Assembly (NCBI GenBank): GCA_037382065.1 | Contig: JARRQF010000104.1 | Span: 1 to 10,866 of the forward strand | DNA from: Thiodiazotropha sp037382065 | Lineage (GTDB): Bacteria > Pseudomonadota > Gammaproteobacteria > Chromatiales > Chromatiaceae | Direction of reading: 5' to 3' | Length of the DNA stretch: 10,866 nt | Shown: in pieces, positions 1 to 7,545 of the stretch | How positions within the stretch are numbered: the stretch's first letter is position 1 | Layout: each line of letters begins with the position of its first letter | Program-made: the position numbers and the translations under genes | The notes under the pieces: generated by a model | Told to the model about the DNA's origin: nothing | What the model saw: only the letters and a program-made list of their open reading frames with translations | Database searches by the model: none

Positions 1-118
1 CCAGGATACTGCGTTGCAATGCTTGAAAAGGGCGAGCCATTCCCTGCGCATTGCGCCTTGTCTCCTGGCCTGAGCAGGCTTCTATCATCGTCAATTTGTA
101 TGAAGCACCACACTAGGA
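1..118 (-). repeat. Left copy of long inverted repeat, cut by window edge
   Basis: The reverse complement of 10666-10782 matches this stretch base for base except for one extra base (gcgaGccatt against gcgaccatt, near 36) and one substitution (tatCatcg against tatAatcg, near 86). It contains the arm CCTGGCCTGAGCAGGCTTC (64-82). In the right-hand copy this arm pairs with GAAGCCTGCTCAGGCCAGG; only the last five bases of that second arm (1-5) are inside the window, so this copy continues beyond the edge. Bases 83-118 are a non-palindromic tail shared by both copies. No open frame of note was seen. It could be a non-autonomous mobile element or a large REP/BIME-type repeat; the sequence alone does not decide. 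Confidence 0.9.
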
Positions 119-138
119 TGATTGTCTACTTAGCTCTT

Positions 139-152
139 CAGTCGCTCGACTG
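139..152. other. Small perfect palindrome downstream of rsmG
   Basis: CAGTCG-CT-CGACTG is a 6-bp stem with a 2-base loop, 48 bases past the rsmG stop codon. It could end or stabilise the mnmG-rsmG transcript, but no T-run follows on the minus strand, so it is not a canonical intrinsic terminator. The 119-199 stretch shows nothing else. Confidence 0.3.
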
Positions 153-199
153 ATCTATCATAGCGGCACAACCGCATAAGGTGGTAACCTTTCTATTGG

Positions 200-844
200 C
201 TAGCTCAGCCTAATCCGTAGCAAGCATCGCTCTCCCTGCGTAAAAGGCACCTTAAGAGGTATGACATCGCAGTGATAGTCTGGCGATATTTCGGCAATCT
301 CTTGTTCTGGAACCCGGCCCTTCATGGCCAGCAATTCACTCTTTGAACTGCGCAAATCAGCCGTTAAGTCTAACATTCTAGGCAGCGCGGTAAAGGCTCT
401 GGCGGTGAGTGTTTCAAATGAATCGGTGGATCTGAAATCTTCTACCCGGGCATGCACCGGTTCGCAATTTCCCAACCCTAACTCCAACACGGCCTGACGC
501 AGAAAACGGACTTTTTTGCTATTACTATCCAGCAATACAAAATGTGTCTGGGGCTGCATGATTGCCAGCGGAATGCCCGGCAAGCCTGGCCCACTCCCCA
601 TATCAAGACAGGAACGGCTGTTCAGATAGGGCAGAATGATCAGGCTATCTAGCAAATGTCGTCCGATCATCTCCAGAGGGTCACGCACAGCTGTCAGATT
701 GTAGGCCTTATTCCATTTTATAAGCAGGGCATGAAACGCCAATAACGTAGCTTGTTGCTCGTCGCTTAACACCATACCCATCTGGCTAGCCCCCTGCAGC
801 AGACGTTGCCGGCAGGTTATTTCAACATGTCGAGAATCTACCAT
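200..844 (-). CDS. rsmG: 16S rRNA (guanine-N7)-methyltransferase RsmG (GidB)
   Basis: A cytoplasmic S-adenosylmethionine-dependent enzyme that, in the known family, makes m7G at position 527 of 16S rRNA in the 30S decoding region; its loss can give low-level streptomycin resistance. The 214-residue product is close to the family length (E. coli about 207). Seen: family phrase KWNKAYNLTAVRDP at 43-56, SAM-binding glycine loop DMGSGPGLPGIPLAI at 81-95, acidic LLDSNSKKVRFL around 104-115, and the RAF motif at 149-151. The start ATG shares one base with the mnmG stop (TGATG), which suggests translational coupling; this start adds about ten residues before the E. coli N-terminus, so Met22 or Met24 are weaker alternatives. 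A proline in the glycine loop (GSGPG) replaces the more usual alanine. Confidence 0.97.
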   Translation of the reverse strand: MVDSRHVEITCRQRLLQGASQMGMVLSDEQQATLLAFHALLIKWNKAYNLTAVRDPLEMIGRHLLDSLIILPYLNSRSCLDMGSGPGLPGIPLAIMQPQTHFVLLDSNSKKVRFLRQAVLELGLGNCEPVHARVEDFRSTDSFETLTARAFTALPRMLDLTADLRSSKSELLAMKGRVPEQEIAEISPDYHCDVIPLKVPFTQGERCLLRIRLS

Positions 845-2718
845 CAGACTGAACGCTTCTTCAGATGAATGAGTAGTAATGAGAGAGCCGCCGGGGTCAC
901 CCCGGGAATCCGTCCTGCCTGACCCAGTGTCTGAGGTCTATGGCGCAGAAATTTTTCACGTACCTCGGAGGAGAGCCCTCGTACAGTGGCGTAGTCCAAA
1001 TCCTCTGGCAGAACCACAGCTTCATTGGCTCGCTGCCTCTCTATTTCTCCCTTCTGGCGCTCAATATAACCGGCATATTTCGCCTGCACCTCGAGCTGTT
1101 CAATCACTTGCCGGTCTTGCAAACCAGGGCCGAGTCGTGGCACGCCCATCAGGTCACGATAGCTAACATTTGGCCTGGCCAGCAGATGGATTGCCGATGC
1201 CTCTTTTGACAAGGCGCCTCCCAGTATCGATTCCGCCTGCTCGGTTCCAAAATCAGAGGGACGCAACCAGATGCTACTCAGACGTTGCTGTTCCAACTCA
1301 ATGTTTTCCCGTTTTCGATTAAAAGCCTCCCAGCGTTCATCATCGACCAAACCAAGTTCACGCCCCTTTTCGGTCAGTCGCAGATCGGCGTTATCTTCTC
1401 TCAATAACAGTCGATACTCCGCCCGACTGGTAAACATACGGTAGGGTTCTTGGGTACCCTGAGTAATCAAGTCATCTACCAAAACACCCAGATAGGCCTC
1501 ATCCCGCCTTGGTGACCAGGTCTCCTGATCTCTAGCATGGCGAACGGCATTGATACCCGCAAGTAAACCTTGTGCCGCTGCCTCTTCGTAACCGGTAGTG
1601 CCATTGATTTGACCCGCGAAAAACAGGCCATGCAGATGTTTGGTCTCCAGCGATGCCTTCAGATCTCTGGGATCGAAGAAATCATACTCAATCGCATAAC
1701 CTGGTCGGGTAATATGCGCCTGCTCAAAACCCTTCATCGATCTCACCAACTGATGTTGGACATCGAAAGGCAGACTGGTGGATATCCCATTAGGATAGAT
1801 TTCATGGGTATCCAGACCTTCAGGCTCAATGAATATTTGATGAGAGTCCTTATCAGCAAAACGCACGATTTTATCTTCAATAGAGGGACAGTAGCGCGGC
1901 CCAATGCCTTCGATCACTCCGGCATACAGGGGTGATCGAGAGAGACCACTACGGATGATCTCATGGGTCTGTTCATTAGTATGAGTGATATGACAACTCA
2001 CCTGCTGGGGATGCTGTTCCTGGCAACCGAGAAAAGAGAATATCGGCGTCGGGGTATCACCTGGCTGGGCCTGAAGTTGAGAATAGTCGATGGTGCGGCC
2101 ATCGATACGCGGTGGGGTACCGGTTTTTAGACGCTCAACCTGGAAGGGTAGATCTCGCAAACGCTGCGCCAATGCATTTGCGGGAGGATCACCAGCTCGT
2201 CCCCCTTCGTAATTCGAGAGGCCAATATGGATTCTTCCCCCCAGAAAGGTGCCCACAGTCAGCACTACAGCATCGGCACGAAATTTCAGCCCCATCTGAG
2301 TCACCACACCAATCACTCGCTCCTGCTCCACCAGCAAATCGTCAACTGGCTGTTGGAAAAGTTGGAGATTGGGCTGATTTTCAAGGACGTAGCGAATGGC
2401 CGCTTTGTAGCGAATTCGATCCGCTTGGGCGCGGGTAGCACGCACTGCCGCTCCTTTACGAGCATTGAGAATACGAAACTGTATACCACCAAGATCGGCG
2501 GCATGGGCCATCACCCCTCCCATGGCATCAACCTCTTTGACCAGATGGCCTTTGCCGATACCTCCGATGGCGGGATTGCAGCTCATCTGCCCAAGGGTTT
2601 CAATATTGTGGCTCAGCAGTAGGGTACGAGCACCCATACGAGCAGCAGCTAGCGCAGCTTCTGTTCCAGCATGACCACCACCGACCACAATCACATCAAA
2701 CTTATCGGTATATATCAT
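844..2718 (-). CDS. mnmG: tRNA uridine-5-carboxymethylaminomethyl enzyme MnmG (GidA)
   Basis: An FAD-dependent protein that, with the GTPase MnmE, builds the cmnm5 group on the wobble uridine (U34) of certain tRNAs, supporting decoding fidelity. At 624 residues it is the standard long bacterial form. Seen: Rossmann FAD loop VGGGHAGTEAA at 12-22; conserved SCNPAIGGIGKGHLVKE at 46-62, with Cys47; a second conserved cysteine, Cys277, in RYCPSIEDK, at the same number as in E. coli; FAGQINGTTGYEEAAAQG at 367-384; and the C-terminal MnmE/tRNA-binding region including SRAEYRLLLREDNADLR and the end phrase GVTPAALSLLLIHLKK. The start gives the usual MxYxDxFDVIVVGG beginning. It overlaps rsmG by one base. 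mnmE is not in the window. Confidence 0.98.
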   Translation of the reverse strand: MIYTDKFDVIVVGGGHAGTEAALAAARMGARTLLLSHNIETLGQMSCNPAIGGIGKGHLVKEVDAMGGVMAHAADLGGIQFRILNARKGAAVRATRAQADRIRYKAAIRYVLENQPNLQLFQQPVDDLLVEQERVIGVVTQMGLKFRADAVVLTVGTFLGGRIHIGLSNYEGGRAGDPPANALAQRLRDLPFQVERLKTGTPPRIDGRTIDYSQLQAQPGDTPTPIFSFLGCQEQHPQQVSCHITHTNEQTHEIIRSGLSRSPLYAGVIEGIGPRYCPSIEDKIVRFADKDSHQIFIEPEGLDTHEIYPNGISTSLPFDVQHQLVRSMKGFEQAHITRPGYAIEYDFFDPRDLKASLETKHLHGLFFAGQINGTTGYEEAAAQGLLAGINAVRHARDQETWSPRRDEAYLGVLVDDLITQGTQEPYRMFTSRAEYRLLLREDNADLRLTEKGRELGLVDDERWEAFNRKRENIELEQQRLSSIWLRPSDFGTEQAESILGGALSKEASAIHLLARPNVSYRDLMGVPRLGPGLQDRQVIEQLEVQAKYAGYIERQKGEIERQRANEAVVLPEDLDYATVRGLSSEVREKFLRHRPQTLGQAGRIPGVTPAALSLLLIHLKKRSV

Positions 2719-2774
2719 CAGACTCTATGCGAGAAACCCCGTTCTTCAGACCGGAGAGGGATAGCGTCCGCCAT
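2718..2774 (-). CDS. Possible 18-residue leader ORF coupled to mnmG
   Basis: ATG at 2774 on the minus strand opens 18 codons (MADAIPLRSEERGFSHRV); the stop TGA shares its last base with the mnmG start, repeating the TGATG arrangement of the mnmG-rsmG junction. The ATG lies in the 4-base loop of a CCGCC-TGAT-GGCGG hairpin (2766-2779). An AAGGAGG sits upstream but roughly 18 bases away, too far for a normal ribosome site. mnmG itself has only a weak site, so coupling would make sense. With so short a frame, chance is a real alternative. Confidence 0.3.
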   Translation of the reverse strand: MADAIPLRSEERGFSHRV

Positions 2775-2811
2775 CAGGCGGCCTGTCTCACTGCCTCCTT
2801 TTTATTCCATG

Positions 2812-3036
2812 CTATCGCTGGTTGTGGGAAATAAGCATAGCCGTCACTGCGTTGTAGCGGCATGCCGTACTGATAGCTAATACCCTGAACAACGCTTTAT
2901 CAGTGGATTCTTCTATTTGTTCAAAATAAAAACGGCCATAGACACTCCTTGTTAAACCTAAAAAAATCAGTTGACCGCTCCATTCTAATAGCAGGGGCCT
3001 GATTTTTAAGAAAATAGATTCGATGGTCATGGTCAC
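2812..3036 (-). pseudogene. Unrecognised small frame, probably remnant
   Basis: A 74-codon open frame beginning MTMTIESIFLKIRP, with a hydrophobic stretch LLLEWSGQLIFLGL at about 14-27 and a hydrophilic rest. I do not recognise it. Its first third lies in the 68-bp segment repeated at 8778-8845, where the matching frame is interrupted by a stop just after the phrase LIFLG. That duplication suggests a fragment of a mobile or decayed gene rather than a working gene. The upstream ribosome site is poor (AGGTGA three bases from the ATG). Confidence 0.25.
2951..3018 (-). repeat. 68-bp dispersed repeat, copy A
   Basis: The reverse complement of this stretch matches 8778-8845 at 60 of 68 positions with no gaps. 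The longest shared run is TATTAGAATGGAGCG. The homology stops sharply on both sides. The two copies face each other as an inverted pair about 5.8 kb apart, with the MoxR operon and the PEP-CTERM gene between them. Confidence 0.85.
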
Positions 3037-3279
3037 CTACTGGGTGAGTTACGCTACAACGTGAATGGCACGCTTATGGCGGCACATGGCGGGGTAGTTG
3101 ACCCTCTCATGACCATTGGTAAAATGGTTCAGCCTACCAGCATTGCCCAATTCAAACCGACACTGAAGTAGCAAACCGTCTATTTTAACCTAGAATCCGC
3201 AGTTAGACATGGATTTGTGGCGGTACAGGGCAAGGGGTGCTCCTGCACATCCATATGTTTGGACATTAAGGAGATACCG

Positions 3280-3411
3280 ATGTTGGCAATCCTACGCAGG
3301 GTAAGGACATTACCACCCAACGTGAATCAAACACCTCTTCAATACCCCGTCCTGGAGCGAGCAAGAAGCGCAGCAGGAAGCGACCCAAGCGCGGATCAAC
3401 GCCGCGTTTGA
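3280..3411 (+). CDS. Possible 43-residue ORF with strong ribosome site
   Basis: AAGGAG at 3268-3273, six bases before ATG 3280, is one of the best ribosome sites in this intergenic stretch. The product starts MLAILRRVRTLPPN and is basic and proline-rich, with no domain I recognise. It overlaps another open frame (3326-3499) shifted by one base, so it may equally be a broken gene's fragment. A GTG start at 3217 would lengthen it to 64 residues but has a poor site. Confidence 0.2.
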   Translation: MLAILRRVRTLPPNVNQTPLQYPVLERARSAAGSDPSADQRRV

Positions 3412-3447
3412 GCGCCGTAGGAATCGCCCCGAGGATGTCAATAAAGC

Positions 3448-3490
3448 AGGTTTAGAGGTTAAACTATACTGCCTATATTTTTCTAAACCT
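3448..3490 (+). promoter_or_regulatory. Inverted repeat spanning likely MoxR operon promoter
   Basis: AGGTTTAGA (3448-3456) and TCTAAACCT (3482-3490) form a perfect 9-bp inverted repeat with a 25-base spacer. A good -10-like hexamer TATACT lies inside the spacer at 3465-3470, about 100 bases before the MoxR start; a matching -35 hexamer is not clear. The arrangement would suit a repressor binding both arms, or a hairpin in a transcript crossing it. The promoter assignment is inference. Confidence 0.4.
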
Positions 3491-3572
3491 TTAGCTTAAG
3501 CAGCCGCCGCAAATTAAATTCCGGTGGTCAACATCGCACTATCTCAGCCATGATTCACAAAAGAGGCATTTC

Positions 3573-4490
3573 ATGAGTTCCAAAGTAGCAGAAATCATCA
3601 AATCAGCGGGAAAGATTCTGCTCGGCAAACAGGATGTCATTAAACTTTCAGTAACCTGCCTGCTAGCCCAAGGACATCTGCTGATTGAAGATATACCTGG
3701 GGTTGGTAAAACTACGCTGGCGCACACTTTGGCACATCTATTGGGATTGCACTATCAACGCATTCAGTTCACCAGTGATCTATTGCCTTCAGATATCATC
3801 GGGGTTTCAATCTATGATACCAAGCAGCAAAGATTTCAATTCCATCAGGGACCCATTTTCGCCCAGCTCGTTCTGGCAGATGAGATCAACCGGGCTACAC
3901 CCAAAGCCCAAAGCGCACTACTTGAAGCCATGGAAGAGCGACAGATCACCATTGATGGCCAAACTTACGGATTGCCTGAACCCTTTTTTGTCATCGCCAC
4001 CCAGAACCCGAGCCATCAGATAGGTACATTTTCCTTACCCGAATCTCAACTCGATCGCTTTTTAATGTGTGTCTCTATCGGTTATCCAAACCGTTCAGCT
4101 GAGCAGGATCTGCTTGCTGGTGGAGATCGAAGGGCGATCCTGGAAGAACAGCCCATTGTTTTGAATACTCAGCAGTTAAGTGAGTATCAACGGCAAGTTT
4201 CCAAGGTTCATGTGGCTGATGCTTTGATCGAATATTGTCAAGATATCCTAGCCTACACACGTAATACACCCGATTACAGACTCGGTCTCTCTCCCAGAGC
4301 CGGCCTGGCAATACTCCAAGCCGCCCGCGCCTGGGCATTTCTTGAGCAAAGAGACCTGGTTCTTCCGGAAGATCTGCAAGCGATACTCCCTGCAACTATT
4401 GGACACAGACTGCAAACCTCAGGAGAGAAAAGCAGTGTTAGCAGCCATGGACTGGTCCAGGATCTGCTCAGCTCAGTGCCACTTCCTTAA
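3573..4490 (+). CDS. MoxR-family AAA+ ATPase
   Basis: A 305-residue cytoplasmic AAA+ ATPase of the MoxR group, thought to act as a chaperone for partners encoded beside it. Seen: Walker A in IPGVGKTT at 41-48, Walker B LVLADEIN at 99-106, sensor 1 ATQNP at 142-146, the SQLDRF stretch at 158-163 holding the conserved arginine, and sensor 2 GLSPRAG at 238-244 leading into the C-terminal lid domain. All key residues are present, so it should be active. Start ATG 3573 has AAGAGG six bases upstream. The stop shares one base with the DUF58 start (TAATG). MoxR-DUF58-transglutaminase is a conserved gene set in proteobacteria; the cellular substrate is not settled. Confidence 0.95.
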   Translation: MSSKVAEIIKSAGKILLGKQDVIKLSVTCLLAQGHLLIEDIPGVGKTTLAHTLAHLLGLHYQRIQFTSDLLPSDIIGVSIYDTKQQRFQFHQGPIFAQLVLADEINRATPKAQSALLEAMEERQITIDGQTYGLPEPFFVIATQNPSHQIGTFSLPESQLDRFLMCVSIGYPNRSAEQDLLAGGDRRAILEEQPIVLNTQQLSEYQRQVSKVHVADALIEYCQDILAYTRNTPDYRLGLSPRAGLAILQAARAWAFLEQRDLVLPEDLQAILPATIGHRLQTSGEKSSVSSHGLVQDLLSSVPLP

Positions 4491-5458
4491 TGCTGAAATC
4501 CACTCTCTACCACTGGTTGAAAAGCTTTCGCCGTCAGGCCAAACCAAATCTTCAGGGTGGCGTCACCATTAAAGCGCGAAGTATCTATATTCTACCAACT
4601 AAGCAGGGCCTGCTGCTTGCTATGGTAATTATTCTAATGTTAGTGGGTTCCATTAATTACGGCAGTAACCTGGGCCATCTGGTCACTTTCCTACTGGCAG
4701 GAATCTGGCTCATCAACATTCTACACACCTGGCGTAACCTGCTGGGATTGAAACTTCAACCATTGCGAGTAGCATCAGTATTTGCTTGTGAATCTGCCGA
4801 CTTTACCCTGACCCTGATCAACCCATCCACCCTGGATCGCTTTGGTCTCTCCCTTAAACATAAAAAAAGGGCAGGGGACTGTGTTGATATCTCAGGTAAT
4901 GAACAACTCACCGTTCATCTGCCCTTACCAACGCACAGACGTGGTGAATTTCTATTACCAGAAGTTACCCTTCACACAACTTATCCATTGGGACTTTTTC
5001 ACGCCTGGAGCTATGCCCAACTCGACCTTATCTGCCTCGTCTATCCAAAGCCTGCCGAACAGGGAGAGCCTCCATTCGATACCAGCTATACAAGCAGCGA
5101 TATGGGTGATCGTGGTGTAGGCACAGATGATTTTATCGGTTTACGCAACTTCCGCTCTGGTGACTCTCCCAAACATATCAATTGGAAGGCCTATGCCAAG
5201 CAGCAGGGTCTACTCAGCAAGCAATTCGGCGGCGACAGGCATGTTGAGGTACGACTCGATTGGGATTTAATCGTTGAACAGGAACCTGAGAGACGTCTCA
5301 GTCTTCTATGCCGTTATGTTATTCAACAAGAAGAGCTGGGACACGCTTATTCTCTGCACATTCCTGGAACATCCATTCCCAGTGGCTTGGGTAGTGCTCA
5401 CATGCAACGCTGTCTAACGGCACTGGCCAGATATGGAGATGTGCATGAAAGCAGCTAA
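4490..5458 (+). CDS. DUF58 domain membrane protein
   Basis: A 322-residue protein with two adjacent membrane segments at about 41-54 and 62-78, after a basic N-terminus, then a soluble beta-rich part. The DUF58 signature is clear at 213-233: DDFIGLRNFRSGDSPKHINW. DUF58 is often followed by a VWA-like fold in longer relatives; this is the short form. It is the usual partner of MoxR ATPases, and its role is still poorly defined. Its start overlaps the MoxR stop by one base, and its end overlaps the transglutaminase gene by 14 bases, so the three are co-transcribed and translationally coupled. Confidence 0.93.
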   Translation: MLKSTLYHWLKSFRRQAKPNLQGGVTIKARSIYILPTKQGLLLAMVIILMLVGSINYGSNLGHLVTFLLAGIWLINILHTWRNLLGLKLQPLRVASVFACESADFTLTLINPSTLDRFGLSLKHKKRAGDCVDISGNEQLTVHLPLPTHRRGEFLLPEVTLHTTYPLGLFHAWSYAQLDLICLVYPKPAEQGEPPFDTSYTSSDMGDRGVGTDDFIGLRNFRSGDSPKHINWKAYAKQQGLLSKQFGGDRHVEVRLDWDLIVEQEPERRLSLLCRYVIQQEELGHAYSLHIPGTSIPSGLGSAHMQRCLTALARYGDVHESS

Positions 5459-7421
5459 TCACTCTTTATCGCCACGGATGCATGCTATTTTGAGTCTTCT
5501 TGCAGGACTCACGATACTTCCCCATAGCACCTATCTGCCCTTGCCCATCAACCTCTACTTGCTGTTTCTGTTTTTTTGGCGCTTTGCCAGCCTGCGCTTC
5601 AGTCAAGTCAAAACCAATTGGTGGATGCTGATTAGTGCCACTCTAGGTGCCTCGATTCTGGTTTATAACCAATTACATAGCCTGATCGGACGTGATGCTG
5701 GTGTGGCACTATTATCAGTAATGCTGATGCTGAAAGTTCTGGAAGTGCGACGCCAGAGGGATCTCTATGTCACAGTGTTTATCTCTTACTTTGTGGTCAT
5801 TACCCACTTTTTATTCAACCAATCGATAGGACTAGCACTCTATCTGATCACGCTTGTGGTCTGCCTCACCACGTTATTAATGGAGATCAACCGAGTCACT
5901 CCCACACAAAAACTTTTTGAGCCTTTGCTTAAGACTTTAATCATTACGCTACAAGCCGTGCCTATCGCCATCATTCTATTTATTCTTTTTCCACGTATTT
6001 CACATCCTCTTTGGAATCTTGGCAACAGTGCTTCAGCAACTACCGGTATGAGTGACCGGGTTAGTCCAGGAAGTATCAGTCGATTGGCAGAGTCCTCGGA
6101 AGTTGCATTCAGGGCTATTTTTGATCGTCTTCCACCCAAACCCCAAGCGCGCTACTGGCGTGGACTGGTCATTTGGGATACCGATGGTTTTAGTTGGTAT
6201 AACCAACCAAAAAAGCGCTCATTTTCACCGATAACAAATACAATGAGCGAAACAGCCGAATTTACCTATGAAATATTTCTTGAGGCACATTATAAATCCT
6301 GGCTATATTCCCTCGATAGGCCGCTCTCTTCTCCAGCAGCAGCAACTCTGACCTCAGACTTTCAAATACTCACAGAAAAACCGGTTGAGCAGCCCTTGCA
6401 ATATCGGCTTGCCTCTTCAATCAGTAAACAGAATCGAGTGCTACTACCAAGTATGCGGCAAAGAGCGTTGGCACTGGCCGACAATGTCACTCAGCGGCAA
6501 TACGATCTAGTGAATGAATGGCGGGCAAAATCCAACAGTGACCGCGAATTTATCGACAAGGTGCTAAATCATTACAACCAGCAACCTTATGTCTATACCT
6601 TGTCACCCCCGCTCTATCAAGATAATCCCATTGATCAATTTTTATTTGAGGGAAAGGAAGGTTTTTGTGAACACTACGCCACTAGTTTCACCCAATTAAT
6701 GCGCATAGCAGGTATTCCTGCTCGACTCATACTGGGCTACCAAGGCGGTGAATATAACAATCTCGGTGACTATTTCATCATACGTCAATATGATGCTCAT
6801 GCTTGGTCCGAGGTTTGGCTGGATAAACTCGGCTGGGTAAGGATTGATCCTACTTCTGCTGTGGCTCCAGAACGAATTCGTCATCAGTTACGCCATGATT
6901 TTGGTGAGCAGGGTTCTCCTGTGATGTTTCAAACTGATGCAACTGGCATCCTTTCTTCAACCATGCGCCAAGTCTCTCATCTACTGGATAGTGCCAATGT
7001 GCACTGGAGACGCTGGGTAATAGGTTATAGTCAGGAGCATCAGTTCAGTCTGATGCGGAAATTCGGTTTTAATGCGCTAACGCACCTACAATGGGGACTG
7101 CTTAGCGCAGGGCTGATAGCCATTCCACTGATACTGATAGGCCTACGCCTACGGAACTCAGGCAAACAACCTCAATCACCCATAATTTCGGCCTATCACC
7201 GCTATTGTCGCCGACTGTCACATGTAGGAATAGCACGGCAATCCAATGAAGGTCCTCTCGATTATGCCAAGCGTGCCTCGAAACTACGTCCTGACCTAAT
7301 AGTTCCGATCACTCGCATTACCTCTCTCTACATTCAACTTAGATATGGTCCCAATCCGGATAAACATAAGCTCCAAATGATGATCCGCAATATTCGCCAA
7401 TTCCATCCGGGTCGTCGTTAA
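5445..7421 (+). CDS. TgpA-type membrane transglutaminase-like protein
   Basis: A 658-residue inner-membrane protein with the architecture of Pseudomonas TgpA (about 668 residues). An N-terminal block of about six or seven membrane segments (residues 13-182, DUF3488-like) is followed by a transglutaminase-like domain facing the periplasm, one more membrane segment near 549-567 and a DUF4129-like tail (GPLDYAKRASKLRPDL). The catalytic triad is visible: Cys408 in EGFCEHYA, His452 in YDAHAWSEV and Asp468 in VRIDPTS. In Pseudomonas the homologue is reported essential and linked to the cell envelope; its substrate is unknown. I chose ATG 5445 because GGAG lies six bases before it; ATG 5433 and 5439, in the same frame, lack such a site. 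It closes the MoxR operon. Confidence 0.93.
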   Translation: MKAANHSLSPRMHAILSLLAGLTILPHSTYLPLPINLYLLFLFFWRFASLRFSQVKTNWWMLISATLGASILVYNQLHSLIGRDAGVALLSVMLMLKVLEVRRQRDLYVTVFISYFVVITHFLFNQSIGLALYLITLVVCLTTLLMEINRVTPTQKLFEPLLKTLIITLQAVPIAIILFILFPRISHPLWNLGNSASATTGMSDRVSPGSISRLAESSEVAFRAIFDRLPPKPQARYWRGLVIWDTDGFSWYNQPKKRSFSPITNTMSETAEFTYEIFLEAHYKSWLYSLDRPLSSPAAATLTSDFQILTEKPVEQPLQYRLASSISKQNRVLLPSMRQRALALADNVTQRQYDLVNEWRAKSNSDREFIDKVLNHYNQQPYVYTLSPPLYQDNPIDQFLFEGKEGFCEHYATSFTQLMRIAGIPARLILGYQGGEYNNLGDYFIIRQYDAHAWSEVWLDKLGWVRIDPTSAVAPERIRHQLRHDFGEQGSPVMFQTDATGILSSTMRQVSHLLDSANVHWRRWVIGYSQEHQFSLMRKFGFNALTHLQWGLLSAGLIAIPLILIGLRLRNSGKQPQSPIISAYHRYCRRLSHVGIARQSNEGPLDYAKRASKLRPDLIVPITRITSLYIQLRYGPNPDKHKLQMMIRNIRQFHPGRR

Positions 7422-7467
7422 CAAACCATCAGTTGTGAGTATCTCAATTAATAGATTAATACCCAAG

Positions 7468-7491
7468 AAGGGGTGCAGAAACGCACCCCTT
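7468..7491. terminator. Strong hairpin between convergent genes
   Basis: AAGGGGTGC-AGAAAC-GCACCCCTT is a perfect 9-bp stem with a 6-base loop. It is extended by ACCCA (7461-7465) pairing with TGGGT (7496-7500) across a small internal loop. It lies between the stops of the transglutaminase gene and the PEP-CTERM gene and could stop transcription from both sides. The T-runs are weak (CTTCTT on the minus strand). Confidence 0.6.
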
Positions 7492-7517
7492 GTCGTGGGT
7501 TTCAGTTATTCATCCCT

Positions 7518-7538
7518 GCCCTGAATGACGGGGCTTTT
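7518..7538 (+). terminator. Intrinsic terminator of the MoxR operon
   Basis: GCCCTG-AATGA-CGGGGC, with one T-G pair, followed by TTTT at 7535-7538. It sits about 100 bases after the transglutaminase stop. The stem and loop resemble the minus-strand terminator at 8708-8729. Confidence 0.6.
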
Positions 7539-7545
7539 CGCGCAG

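Larger units (their letters stand above)
2719..3572. other. Long divergent intergenic region with decayed coding traces
   Basis: 854 bp between mnmG and the MoxR gene, without a recognisable complete gene. Besides the repeat and leader listed separately, it shows traces of open reading on the plus strand. One at about 3022-3171 encodes the phrase DGHGHLLGEL followed by NVNGTLMAAHGG and ends in a stop; the first phrase faintly resembles YD/Rhs-type repeats, but I would not name it so. Another, 3326-3499, reads SEQEAQQEATQARINAAFE, with coiled-coil-like composition, then VNKAGLEVKLYCLYFSK. Neither has a start with a good ribosome site. They look like fragments of lost genes. Confidence 0.5.

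Noticed and set aside
879..2622. Several plus-strand open frames of 89 to 131 codons within the mnmG span
   Set aside because: They lie antisense inside mnmG, have no family signature and follow the codon pattern of the real minus-strand gene.
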